64,000 bases of DNA from UBA6623 sp965248235 (GTDB lineage: Bacteria; Acidobacteriota; Terriglobia; Bryobacterales; UBA6623), in assembly GCA_965248235.1 (NCBI GenBank), contig CBDFIU010000004.1, forward strand, positions 620,001 through 684,000. Reading direction: 5' to 3'. The notes beneath the pieces were generated by a model that saw only the letters and a program-made list of their open reading frames with translations, ran no database searches and was not told where the DNA came from. Shown here piece by piece: positions 56,270 through 63,646 of the stretch. Made by a program: the position numbers and the translations under genes. The stretch's first letter is position 1. Every line of letters starts with the position of its first letter.

Positions 56270-57306
56270 GATGGGTATTTACTTGACTCAGGTGACCACA
56301 AGATGTAGGATCGGGGAAATGGAAGATTATCCTCGGAATCTGGCCGAGTTCGAGGCGCGTTTCGCCACCGAGCAGGCCTGTCGAGAGTATCTGTGTCAAC
56401 TCCGCTGGCCGGAGGGTTTTCGTTGTCCGCGATGCGGGCACGACAAAGCGTGGGCGGTGCGGACAGCGCTGCTGGAGTGCGCCGGCTGCGGGCATCAAGC
56501 TTCTCCAACGGCGGGCACAATATTTCAAGACACCCGCCAACCCCTCCAGAGTTGGTTTCGAGCGATGTGGTGGGCTCACGAGCCAGAAGAACGGGGCGAG
56601 CGCGCTGGGCTTGCAGCGGGTGTTGGGCCTGGGCAGCTACAAAACGGCCTGGACTTGGTTGCATAAGCTCCGGCGCGCCATGGTGCGGCCCGGACGCGAT
56701 CGGCTCAGCGGGCGCGTGGAGGTTGACGAGACTTACTTAGGAGGCTTGGAGGAGGGCGTGCGCGGTCGCCAAACCGACGCTAAGGCGCTGATTGTAGTAG
56801 CGGCCGAGGAAGATGGTGCCGGCATCGGGCGGGTTCGGATACGCACCATTCCCAACGCCTCCGGGGACAGCTTGATGGCCTTCGTCGGCGAGTCGATCGA
56901 ACCCGGCAGCGTGGTCCATACCGACGGTTGGCTGGGATACGAACCGCTCGAAGGCGACGGCTATCGCCACGAGGTGAGCTACCTGGAGGGGCAACCGGCG
57001 CGCGCCTCGAAACTGCTCCCCCGGGTGCACCGCGTGGTGTCGTTAGTGAAGCGCTGGATACTGGGCACGCATCAAGGAGCGGTCAGTCACGAGCATCTCG
57101 ACTCCTACCTCGACGAATTCGCCTTCCGCTTCAACCGCCGCAAGTCCAGAAGTCGAGGCAAGCTCTTTTACCGCCTGGTTCAACAGGCCGTCGCCGTGCC
57201 ACCGGCACCCTACAAATCGCTGGTCGGAGGCACCGCGACACGCGCTACGGACGACCACAACATGTAGGGGCTATTTCCCAATACCTGAGTCAAGTAAATA
57301 CCCATC
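56270..57306 (+). mobile_element. IS1595-family (ISXO2-like) insertion sequence
   Basis: The 1,037-bp element has 24-bp terminal inverted repeats beginning GATGGGTATTTACTTGACTC and is flanked by an 8-bp direct duplication TTCAATTT (56262-56269 and 57307-57314). Length, 8-bp duplication and transposase type fit IS1595. Both ends and the duplication are intact, so insertion is recent, but the transposase frame is broken. Confidence 0.9.
56319..57267 (+). pseudogene. IS1595-type transposase, frameshifted
   Basis: The first frame from ATG 56319 encodes the zinc-ribbon part (CRWPEG-like region, FRCPRCGH and CAGCGHQASPTAGTIF). Near 56568 it leaves the family frame; the correct continuation in the next frame reads LTSQKNGASALGLQRVLG and holds the DDE-type core (VEVDETYLGG, HTDGWLGY) to 57267. 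One extra G after TGGTGG explains it. The element would need a transposase supplied elsewhere, unless ribosomal frameshifting occurs. Confidence 0.8.
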
Positions 57307-57437
57307 TTCAATTTTTTCACCCCAGCAAGAAATACCACGATGCTATTAAAGACTACCATGTGAATTATTGGAACAGATAGATCGCTCGAACTGGCCAGTC
57401 TCACTACGGTAAGCCGAGGAGTGCCCCATAGCCCGCC

Positions 57438-58004
57438 TCAATCCTCGCGGTGTTTCCAGTACGTGTCTATGAGCACCGTGAGTACCCTGTCCAGAACGTC
57501 TGTTTGCAGTGTCGCGAACGACATCTCGTACACATATCGCCAATCCGCGAACACTGTCCGGTACTCCTCGAGAATCTCACTCAAGCGTGATGGACGTGGA
57601 TAAATCAGTTCCTTCATGGTCCGTGCTTCCCGGACTCTCTTTGGCTCTACCAGTTCGTGAATCGGATCGTCTACAGTTCCCGTGCCGCGTCCACGTTGCC
57701 ATGCCTCTTCAAGCAGTTTCTGTGTCTTACAATCCAGTCTGTCGAACAAGCAGAGCAAATCGTGATCTCTAGGCGGGTTACCCTTCAAGTCTCGACAGAG
57801 CCATGCCTTCAGTGCGATTTCGATTCCCAGCGCCCATAGAACGGGTGCGGCTTGAAAGCTTCCGCTGAAATCTACAAAGTCGCCCTTCTTAAAAGCAGCG
57901 CTGCCTTCACGATCTATCTTCGCCGCTATGGATCGCAGTCCAGCCGCGCTGGCGATCATGCGGCTCGTGCTAAATGCTGGTTCATCCCTGTTGTTGGCGC
58001 TCAT
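57438..58004 (-). CDS. HEPN-like protein of unknown function
   Basis: The 188-aa protein, read against the other cargo, has a helical core (GIEIALKAWLCRDLKGNPPRD, HDLLCLFDRLD) like HEPN-domain proteins, which often act as RNases in defence or toxin modules. The canonical RxxxxH is not clear, so catalytic activity is doubtful. ATG 58004 is preceded by GGAG. No antitoxin-like partner is adjacent. Confidence 0.5.
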   Translation of the reverse strand: MSANNRDEPAFSTSRMIASAAGLRSIAAKIDREGSAAFKKGDFVDFSGSFQAAPVLWALGIEIALKAWLCRDLKGNPPRDHDLLCLFDRLDCKTQKLLEEAWQRGRGTGTVDDPIHELVEPKRVREARTMKELIYPRPSRLSEILEEYRTVFADWRYVYEMSFATLQTDVLDRVLTVLIDTYWKHRED

Positions 58005-58290
58005 TAATGATCTCCGTTGCGACGATACCGCTCCGAAGTTGCCTGTGGCAACTCCCCAACTCCGACCGCTCCGCGCGAGGCGCTTTAGCCTCCCGGCACC
58101 GGTAGCGCCCAGATCCGCCGCCATAGATTCCCTCACGCCTTCCTCTTGTGCCGCTTCCGGCCTTCCCGCCCTCGCCGCCCATCAGCTGCACCCAGACCTG
58201 ATCGACCCACTTGATGTCATAAGGGTAACAGCCCTCGCATTCGTCGAGCAGGGCCAACAGGGCGGCGGCGGGGTCTGCGAATAGAGGGTG
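58005..58290 (-). pseudogene. Truncated phage-gene fragment in the 58.0-58.3 kb gap
   Basis: An open minus-strand frame without a credible start encodes ALLALLDECEGCYPYDIKW, VDQVWVQLMGGEGG and GRREGIYGGG, which looks like real protein cut at its 5' side where repressor tail copy 3 begins. I cannot name the family. The remaining sequence up to 58444 holds tail copy 3 and the lipoprotein leader only. Confidence 0.4.
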
Positions 58291-58305
58291 GCAGACTATG
58301 AGCGG

Positions 58306-58368
58306 TTACCGTGGCCCAGGGCGGGCCGGGTAGTTGGGCAGGTGCGGTGGGCGGGGAGAACGCTGTGA
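58306..58368 (+). pseudogene. S24 repressor tail, copy 3
   Basis: An in-frame 20-codon remnant encodes LPWPRAGRVVGQVRWAGRTL and ends TGA, aligning with the last residues of the intact repressor (VKWPREAVVIGQVMWTGRTL). Sequence upstream is unrelated. Confidence 0.75.
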
Positions 58369-58444
58369 GGCGACCGAGCCGCACGCATGCTTTCATGCTA
58401 GGCTGACTCAGGTAGATAAGTCCCCTTCAAAGGAGGTAGGAACT

Positions 58445-58651
58445 ATGAAAATCCGAACAGCAATACTACTCATGTTGATCACGTTGTTCGCCCTAGGCGG
58501 ATGCCAGGAGACCCCCGAGCCCGAGCCGACCGCCGACCCGGCACCCGCACCGACGGCACCGGCGGAGCCAGAGCCAGCACCCACCGAGCCCGAAGAGCCG
58601 GATGCGGATTCCGACGAATCCACCGAGCCCTCAGGGGACACTAACCAATAG
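58445..58651 (+). CDS. Small proline-rich lipoprotein
   Basis: The 68-aa protein has a lipoprotein signal peptide (ILLMLITLFALGGC, lipobox LGGC near residue 20) followed by an acidic, Pro/Ala-rich tail of PEPT/PAPT units with no globular domain. AAAGGAGG precedes the ATG. Prophage lipoproteins of this size can block superinfection, which is only a possibility here. It is the sole intact gene between tail copies 3 and 4. Confidence 0.7.
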   Translation: MKIRTAILLMLITLFALGGCQETPEPEPTADPAPAPTAPAEPEPAPTEPEEPDADSDESTEPSGDTNQ

Positions 58652-58665
58652 GAGTACTCGCGCCC

Positions 58666-58719
58666 CTGCCGTGGCCGAGAGAAGGCCGGGTGATCGGGCA
58701 GGTGCGCTGGTCGGGGAGG
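58666..58719 (+). pseudogene. S24 repressor tail, copy 4
   Basis: Eighteen codons encode LPWPREGRVIGQVRWSGR, again the repressor C-terminus, and then leave homology before the stop. At DNA level it is close to copy 3 (about 42 of 50 bases in the best stretch). Confidence 0.72.
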
Positions 58720-58739
58720 GGATCAAACTCTCGGGCGGG

Positions 58740-58761
58740 TCGTTTGATGGGCGCACACGGA
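58740..58761 (+). repeat. Post-repressor leader repeat, copy B
   Basis: TCGTTTGATGGGCGCACACG plus GA lies 20 bp after tail copy 4 and differs from 56021-56042 at one base. Confidence 0.75.
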
Positions 58762-58774
58762 GGGGTGAGGAAGG

Positions 58775-58810
58775 AGCGGTGAAGTGATGTGGACGACGAG
58801 GGCACTGTGA
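58775..58810 (+). pseudogene. S24 repressor tail, copy 5
   Basis: Eleven codons plus TGA encode SGEVMWTTRAL, resembling the ends of the intact repressor (VMWTGRTL) and of copy 2 (IGEVKWMAREL). It is the shortest copy, and its stop overlaps the GTG of the next frame (GTGA). Confidence 0.6.
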
Positions 58811-59210
58811 CCAACGAGATCGAGATCCCCACGGTCTTGATGCAGGAGGCCGACAGACTCGGAGCGTGTTCCATAGGTCTGCACATGTTGCGTTTTTCGG
58901 ATCCCATTACACCGGAACTTCGCGCCAACGTAGCCCGGACGCTTCGGGAGGCCACCACGCACCGCATCGCAACAGACTGGATATTCGTTTTTGAGGCGAA
59001 CGCGGCGCTGTTTCCCGAGGATCTCGGGCTCGTACGCACGGCACGACGATCTCACAACTTGGCCTGGCGTACCAGATCGCCTTCATCCGGCTCACGGGGC
59101 GGGCGCGCCGCACGTTCCCGGAGAACTACACGAGCGTGGCCCGGATCCATCGGCCCAAAGCTGTGCCAAAAGACCGGCGGCAGTTTCACCGATATGGTGT
59201 AATATGGTGA
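58808..59210 (+). pseudogene. Frameshifted cargo gene of unknown function
   Basis: From GTG 58808 the frame encodes EIEIPTVLMQEADRLGAC and TDWIFVFEANAALFPEDL, then loses sense near 59040. The +1 frame from about 59055 reads QLGLAYQIAFIRLTGRARRT and PKDRRQFHRYGVIW to a TGA at 59210. Together they look like one broken gene of about 133 codons. Family not recognised. Confidence 0.45.
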
Positions 59211-59231
59211 ATACCAGGAAGAGTCCGGCCG

Positions 59232-59444
59232 ATGAAAGGGAGTAAGGCAGAGACAAGAAGTATGAAAGCCCCGAGTGTGTCTTCCATCCGTGCGTCGATC
59301 AGCTTTCCGGCTGACCTTTACGAGACGATTGAAGAACTCGCTAAACAGAAGAAAGTGTCGCTGGCGTGGGTGGTGCGCGACGCAGTTGAGCAGTACGTCG
59401 CGGACAAATGGCCGCTGTTCAAAAGGACAGGGGTGAGGCGATGA
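59232..59444 (+). CDS. Ribbon-helix-helix protein, probable R-M regulator
   Basis: The 70-aa protein has an RHH/CopG pattern (IRASISFPADLYETIEELAKQ, VSLAWVVRDAVEQYV). Its stop overlaps the methyltransferase start (ATGA), so the two are coupled. It may control expression of the cassette. A second ATG at 59262 is a possible shorter start. Confidence 0.7.
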   Translation: MKGSKAETRSMKAPSVSSIRASISFPADLYETIEELAKQKKVSLAWVVRDAVEQYVADKWPLFKRTGVRR

Positions 59445-60583
59445 GGTCGTTCTACGAATTCTTCGCCGGCGGCGGTATGGTACGTGCTGGGCTTGGTCCG
59501 AAGTGGCGCTGCCTGTTCGCCAACGACTTCGATCACAAGAAGGAACAGAGCTATCGCAAGAACTGGGGCGATGCGGAACTGAAGACCGCAGACGTGGGGT
59601 CGCTCACAACAAAGAACCTGCCAGGCACCGCCGATATGGCGTGGGCATCATTTCCTTGCCAGGATCTTTCAGTGGCTGGTGGTGGAGCAGGTCTGAAGGG
59701 AGACCGTTCTGGCACGTTTTGGCCGTTCTGGACCCTGATGAAGCGCATGATAAAAGAAGACCGGGCACCGCAACTCATCGTGCTGGAGAACGTCTGCGGC
59801 ACCCTCACGTCACACGATGGGAAGGATTTTGCGACGATCTGCGGCGTATTCCAGCAAGCAGGATATGCTGTCGGTGCCATTGTCGTGAACGCATCGCTGT
59901 TCGTGCCACAGTCCAGGCCACGACTATTCTTGATCGGTGTACACAAGAGCGGAAAAGTGCCGAAAGGATTGACGGCGGAAGGCCCGATGGTTCTGTGGCA
60001 TCCCTGGGCGGTGCAAACGGCTTACGGGAAGCTTCCAGAAAAAACGAAGCACGCATGGGTGTGGTGGAAAGTCCCGGTCCCGCCCACGCGCAAAGTGAGC
60101 TTCGTGGATGTGATTGAGGACAACCCGAAAAGCACGGCGTGGTTCACCGCAGAGGAAACGCGACACCTCATCAGCATGATGACTCCGATCAATCGGGCGA
60201 AAGTGGAGGAAGCGAAACGCCAGGGGCGGAAAATGGTCGGCGGCGTTTACAAGAGGACCAGGCCCAACAAGAAAAGCCGCAAAGTGCAGCGGGCAGAAGT
60301 CCGCTTCGACAACATATCCGGGTGTTTGCGAACGCCCGCAGGCGGGTCGAGCCGCCAGGTTGTGATGATCGTGGAGGGCCGGTCCGTAAAAGCGCGGCTA
60401 ATCTCCAGCAGGGAGACGGCGCGCCTCATGGGCTTGCCCGACGACTACACGCTCCCGGAAAACTACAACGAGGCGTATCACCTGACCGGCGACGGGGTGG
60501 TTGTGCCCGTCGTGCGGCATCTTGCGAAACATATCCTTGAGCCGGTGCTGGAAGCCTCTGAGGCACGAAAGACGGCGGCATGA
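59441..60583 (+). CDS. DNA (cytosine-5) methyltransferase
   Basis: The 380-aa enzyme shows m5C-MTase motifs in order: I FYEFFAGGGMVRAGL, IV ASFPCQDLSVAGGG (catalytic Cys), VI IVLENVCG, VIII PQSRPRLFLIG and X near GDGVVVPVVRHLAKHI. The target-recognition region is about residues 190-310. It methylates the host site to block the companion nuclease. The stop overlaps the next gene's start by 4 nt. Confidence 0.93.
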   Translation: MRSFYEFFAGGGMVRAGLGPKWRCLFANDFDHKKEQSYRKNWGDAELKTADVGSLTTKNLPGTADMAWASFPCQDLSVAGGGAGLKGDRSGTFWPFWTLMKRMIKEDRAPQLIVLENVCGTLTSHDGKDFATICGVFQQAGYAVGAIVVNASLFVPQSRPRLFLIGVHKSGKVPKGLTAEGPMVLWHPWAVQTAYGKLPEKTKHAWVWWKVPVPPTRKVSFVDVIEDNPKSTAWFTAEETRHLISMMTPINRAKVEEAKRQGRKMVGGVYKRTRPNKKSRKVQRAEVRFDNISGCLRTPAGGSSRQVVMIVEGRSVKARLISSRETARLMGLPDDYTLPENYNEAYHLTGDGVVVPVVRHLAKHILEPVLEASEARKTAA

Positions 60584-61434
60584 GCGTCATTCCGTGTCAG
60601 AAGAACGAGAGCCTTACAGAACTGATCAAAGACTACGCGGAAGTTCTCAAGACTGAGGCGCACAAGCTCGGCAACCACGGCCTCGACGAGCAAGAGTTCT
60701 ACAACAGCGTCTTTCGCGGTGCCATCGAAAGAGTGCGCGGGCAGTTCTCCGCGACGATGCGGATGAAGAGGGAATTTGTCCGTCATGTGCTGAACCACAT
60801 GCAGGACCGTGGCTTCATCCAAGATTGGGAGTCCGCTGGGGAAACGAATCGCCACGATTACACGGTCCGGCTGAAGACGGGCCGTGTAAGTGTAGTCGAG
60901 CTGAAAGGCTGTCTCGACGGCAACAATACGACAATCTTCGAGCGGCCTGCGCACGCGCAAGAATTTATCATCTGGAGCGTCTGCACAAATCTGGGTGCGG
61001 ACCCGAGAAAAAACGCCTGGTCTGGAATTCATACGCGCCTGAGCGCGGACCTTATCGAGCGCCGACAGCGGGTTGATGGCGTCATGATCTGGGATATGGT
61101 TTGCGGAACGATGGGACGGCCGTGCCCGAAGCTGAGCGGAACACAGGATCGGATAACGGCCGTTGCTCACTACATGTTGCCGCCCGCATGCATTTACATC
61201 CTGCCGGTAACGATCGCCAGTCCCAGAAACAATCCGCAGCCTGTGGCGCAGTCGCTGGCTGACGTTCATCTACTGAAGGCCTTTCATGAGTGCTTTCAAG
61301 GGAACGATGAGGAAGTGAATTACGTAGATTTCGAGGTTGAGCACCGCGGCGTGGAGACGTTGCGAAAGACGCGCATCCGGCGGGGAGGCGTGGTCGCGCA
61401 GGAGTCTAAAATGACCCCCATTCGAAGGCGCTGA
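60580..61434 (+). CDS. Putative restriction endonuclease of the R-M cassette
   Basis: The 284-aa protein lies between the methyltransferase and Vsr with tight spacing. A PD-(D/E)xK-like core is visible: HDYTVRLKTGRVSVVELKG (Asp followed by E-x-K). I cannot place it in a named REase family or predict the site. Residues 10-70 are helical (LTELIKDYAEVLKTEAHKLG). The role is inferred mainly from position and motif. Confidence 0.65.
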   Translation: MSVIPCQKNESLTELIKDYAEVLKTEAHKLGNHGLDEQEFYNSVFRGAIERVRGQFSATMRMKREFVRHVLNHMQDRGFIQDWESAGETNRHDYTVRLKTGRVSVVELKGCLDGNNTTIFERPAHAQEFIIWSVCTNLGADPRKNAWSGIHTRLSADLIERRQRVDGVMIWDMVCGTMGRPCPKLSGTQDRITAVAHYMLPPACIYILPVTIASPRNNPQPVAQSLADVHLLKAFHECFQGNDEEVNYVDFEVEHRGVETLRKTRIRRGGVVAQESKMTPIRRR

Positions 61435-61436
61435 AC

Positions 61437-61853
61437 ATGGAAATTCCAGAAGTCAGACGCCGCACAATGCAGGCCGTGAAAAGCGAAAACACCGGTCCGG
61501 AACTGGCGGTGCGGCATCTGGTGCACGGCCTGGGCTACCGGTTTCGTTTGCATCGCAAGGACCTGCCGGGCAAGCCGGACCTGGTTTTTCCTCGGCTACG
61601 CAAGGTGGTCTTCGTTCACGGATGCTTCTGGCACGGGCACGATTGTGCCCGTGGCTCGCGGACGCCGGTGCAGAACAGCGCGTACTGGACAAAAAAGATT
61701 GCGGGGAACAAGGCCAGAGACGAGGCGGTGCAGGCAGCGTTGACGGCGGCAGGGTGGAAAGTGGTTGTGCTGTGGGAATGCGAAATCAAGGACCAGGAGC
61801 GGATAGCCCGCCAAATCCGTAAATTCTTGGGCAGGGCGCGGCATGAGCAATAA
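61437..61853 (+). CDS. vsr: Very short patch repair (Vsr) endonuclease
   Basis: The 138-aa protein matches Vsr: MQAVKSENTGPELAVRHLVH, YRFRLHRKDLPGKPDLVFP (catalytic Asp), VVFVHGCFWHGHDCARGS (zinc and catalytic His) and WKVVVLWECEI. Vsr nicks next to T:G mismatches made when m5C deaminates, protecting against mutations at sites modified by the neighbouring methyltransferase. Starts 2 bp after the nuclease stop. Confidence 0.93.
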   Translation: MEIPEVRRRTMQAVKSENTGPELAVRHLVHGLGYRFRLHRKDLPGKPDLVFPRLRKVVFVHGCFWHGHDCARGSRTPVQNSAYWTKKIAGNKARDEAVQAALTAAGWKVVVLWECEIKDQERIARQIRKFLGRARHEQ

Positions 61854-62094
61854 CGATCAAATTATCCTAGACAAAACGCTGAAGCACCAGCGGAAAGAAC
61901 GCGCCGCACACCTGAAACCAGAGGAATACTTCGTTCTGTTCGCGGCGGAACAACTCCTGAAACATTTCGATCTCTCGTATGAAGAGCTTCTGTCGGGTCG
62001 AGTAGATGGCGGATGGTACAGGTCTGATGAGGTGTCGGATTGCTCCGTGTGCGGTTCATTGCTGATGGGAGGCCATCCAGCGATAAAGTGTTGA
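61843..62094 (+). pseudogene. Likely N-terminal fragment of an AIPR-type protein
   Basis: The 83-aa frame overlaps the vsr end by 11 nt. Its middle, LKPEEYFVLFAAEQLLKHFD followed by LSYEELLSGRVDGG, resembles the N-terminus of AIPR-family abortive-infection proteins, which continue with a long conserved body. Here similarity ends after VDGG and the frame stops 24 codons later. I interpret it as a gene cut off by a deletion; a small intact protein is possible. Confidence 0.5.
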
Positions 62095-62219
62095 GCGAGA
62101 GATGCGCAGTAGAAATGATCGTGGCCGGCATCTCGATGAGTTCCCGACCGGCTATTCCTCCCCGAATCTGCTAATAGATGATAGCTGCGAGGATGCGAAG
62201 CGAAAGGCTTAGCGTATAA

Positions 62220-62348
62220 ATTCGCACGATTCTGGGCGCTACCCTTGCGGCGCTGGCGGGTGTGGGCGTGGCGCTGGGAGGCTTGCTCGTGCTGGACGGC
62301 TTGCGCGAGGCGTTGTTCGGGCGCACCCGTGAGAAGGTGGGGGAATAG
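62220..62348 (+). pseudogene. Small membrane-protein frame without a normal start
   Basis: A 42-codon frame encodes ILGATLAALAGVGVALGGLL and VLDGLREALFGRTREKVGE, a clear single-helix protein, but a TAA precedes it directly and the only 5' option is ATT at 62220 or internal GTGs. It is probably the 3' remnant of a gene cut at the right edge of the cargo region. The 62095-62219 stretch shows nothing else. Confidence 0.4.
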
Positions 62349-62374
62349 AGGCCGCGCAAGTCACCCTGAAAACG

Positions 62375-62935
62375 TTAGCGGAATCGCGGGCCGGAAATCC
62401 AGCCGACCAGCGACCAGCGCTCGCCGCGGATCAGCGGCCCGACCGAATGCGGAACAAAGGAGGGAAACACGATCAGCGAGCCTATGCGCCGCAGTTGATC
62501 GCTGTCCGGCTCGGGGACGTGGTGCAGCGTCAGGTCGGCCCCGCAATAATCGCCGCCATCCGACAATTGCAGCACGAAGCTCAGCTTGCGGTTCGCCGCC
62601 GGCCCATCGTCGAACGACATATCGACGTGCGTGTGATAAACCCCCTCGTCTCCCGCTGCATATTGAGTCAACTGGTACTCGCCGCCTTTCATCCCATCGT
62701 GCAGCCGGAAGTTCCACAACTCTTGGTTGACTTGGCGCGCGGCTTCGGCGGCTTGCCTGACGATATCGAAGCCCCAATCCGGCCAGCCCACCTTGCTGCG
62801 GCGAATCTCCCGCCGCACGCTGTTCGAAGCCATCGTGCCGCCCGCGTTCATGGCCGTGGCGGCCCGCATCAGGGCCAGTTGGCGGCGGCAGCAATCCTCG
62901 CTGAAACGCCCCGGCAACAGTCGATGAGACAACAT
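62375..62935 (-). CDS. 2-oxoglutarate/Fe(II)-dependent hydroxylase (PKHD type)
   Basis: The 186-aa protein carries the Fe(II) triad and 2OG-binding Arg of prolyl-4-hydroxylase-like enzymes: VYHTHVDMSF (H-x-D), FVPHSVGPL (distal His) and GERWSLVGWISG (Arg). KLSFVLQLSD and GGDYCGADL are core strands. Phage members are common but usually without known substrate. It is the last gene of the leftward operon after two collagen-like genes, so proline hydroxylation of those proteins is an attractive inference. Confidence 0.85.
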   Translation of the reverse strand: MLSHRLLPGRFSEDCCRRQLALMRAATAMNAGGTMASNSVRREIRRSKVGWPDWGFDIVRQAAEAARQVNQELWNFRLHDGMKGGEYQLTQYAAGDEGVYHTHVDMSFDDGPAANRKLSFVLQLSDGGDYCGADLTLHHVPEPDSDQLRRIGSLIVFPSFVPHSVGPLIRGERWSLVGWISGPRFR

Positions 62936-62939
62936 CGTC

Positions 62940-63176
62940 TTACTGGAAGGGATGCCAGACGTGGCCCCCGGCGGTGCGCATCGTGCCGTCGGGAAGTTTT
63001 TCCACCGGCCTGAGTTCGGCGTCCGTCAATGGTTCGTCGGATTCCACCCGAAGGGTCCACAGAAAGGGTGGACCCGGTGGCGGCGGCGGGTCTATCACGC
63101 CGAAGTTGGCGAGGTCGGCGGGAACCGTCATCCCGCGCGGCTTTTGGCTGAATGCCCGATATTTTCTGCTCATCAT
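62940..63176 (-). CDS. Small proline-rich phage structural protein
   Basis: The 78-aa frame (SRKYRAFSQKPRGM, FGVIDPPPPPGPPFLW, WHPFQ at the end) starts at ATG 63176, overlapping the collagen-gene stop by 4 nt; a second ATG follows at once. The Pro run and position suggest a tail accessory protein or another hydroxylation target. Confidence 0.55.
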   Translation of the reverse strand: MMSRKYRAFSQKPRGMTVPADLANFGVIDPPPPPGPPFLWTLRVESDEPLTDAELRPVEKLPDGTMRTAGGHVWHPFQ

Positions 63177-63646
63177 ACCCCCAGATAATCGTTGCCCTTG
63201 GAGCCCTTGGGGCCCTTCGCCCCCGGATCTCCCGGCGGCCCTTTCGCTCCCGTGTCGCCGGTCGATCCGCTGTCGCCCTTCGGCCCCTTCTGCCCCATCG
63301 GCCCACTGAATCCCGTGCCTCCCTTGGGTCCCTTGGGCCCGGCGGCGCCGCCCTGCCCCTTCGGCCCCTGCAGCCCCGTGCCTCCCTTGGGTCCCGTAGG
63401 CCCGGCGGCCCCGCCCGGCCCGGCCGGGCCTTTCCTTCCCTTGTCGCCGGCCGACCCGCGGTCGCCCGCCGCGCCCTGCCCTCCCGGCAGGCCATCGACT
63501 CCTTTCGGCCCGGGCAGCCCCACGTCGCCCTTGGTTCCAGCCGGGCCGACGGGACCGGCATAAAGCCGCGGCGGCCCGAAAGAGGAAGTGGCGACCATCG
63601 ATGAGTCCGCGGCGGCGGCGTGAATAGTCCAGTTGATCGCCATCAT
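63173..63646 (-). CDS. Collagen-like phage protein 1
   Basis: The 157-aa protein has a short N-terminal head (AINWTIHAAAADSSMVATSS) and then about 38 Gly-X-Y triplets (GPVGPAGTKGDVGLPGPKG and so on) to the C-terminus. Such repeats form trimeric triple helices and are typical of phage tail fibres and spikes. Pro is frequent at X and occurs at Y (GLP, GPP, GDP). The ATG at 63646 overlaps the TAA of the upstream gene (TAATG). Confidence 0.85.
   Translation of the reverse strand: MMAINWTIHAAAADSSMVATSSFGPPRLYAGPVGPAGTKGDVGLPGPKGVDGLPGGQGAAGDRGSAGDKGRKGPAGPGGAAGPTGPKGGTGLQGPKGQGGAAGPKGPKGGTGFSGPMGQKGPKGDSGSTGDTGAKGPPGDPGAKGPKGSKGNDYLGV

Larger units (their letters stand above)
56072..57380 (+). 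pseudogene. Small membrane-protein gene interrupted by IS1595-type element
   Basis: Sixty-six codons (56072-56269: soluble PLDPINKKDLDDVITII, then two hydrophobic helices, LLTTAIVLTIAFLLGG and VLIVFVVLRII) run to the IS left end. After the IS and one target duplication, frame continues from 57315 as FHPSKKYHDAIKDYHVNYWNR to a TAG at 57378-57380. Removing 1,045 bp restores one 87-aa frame exactly. The interrupted copy reads into the IS and stops after 12 foreign residues. Original function unknown. Confidence 0.75.

Noticed and set aside
56283..57270. Direct 16-bp repeat GACCACAAnATGTAGG near both IS1595 ends
   Set aside because: It is in direct rather than inverted orientation and on the right side belongs to the transposase end; probably not a recombination site.
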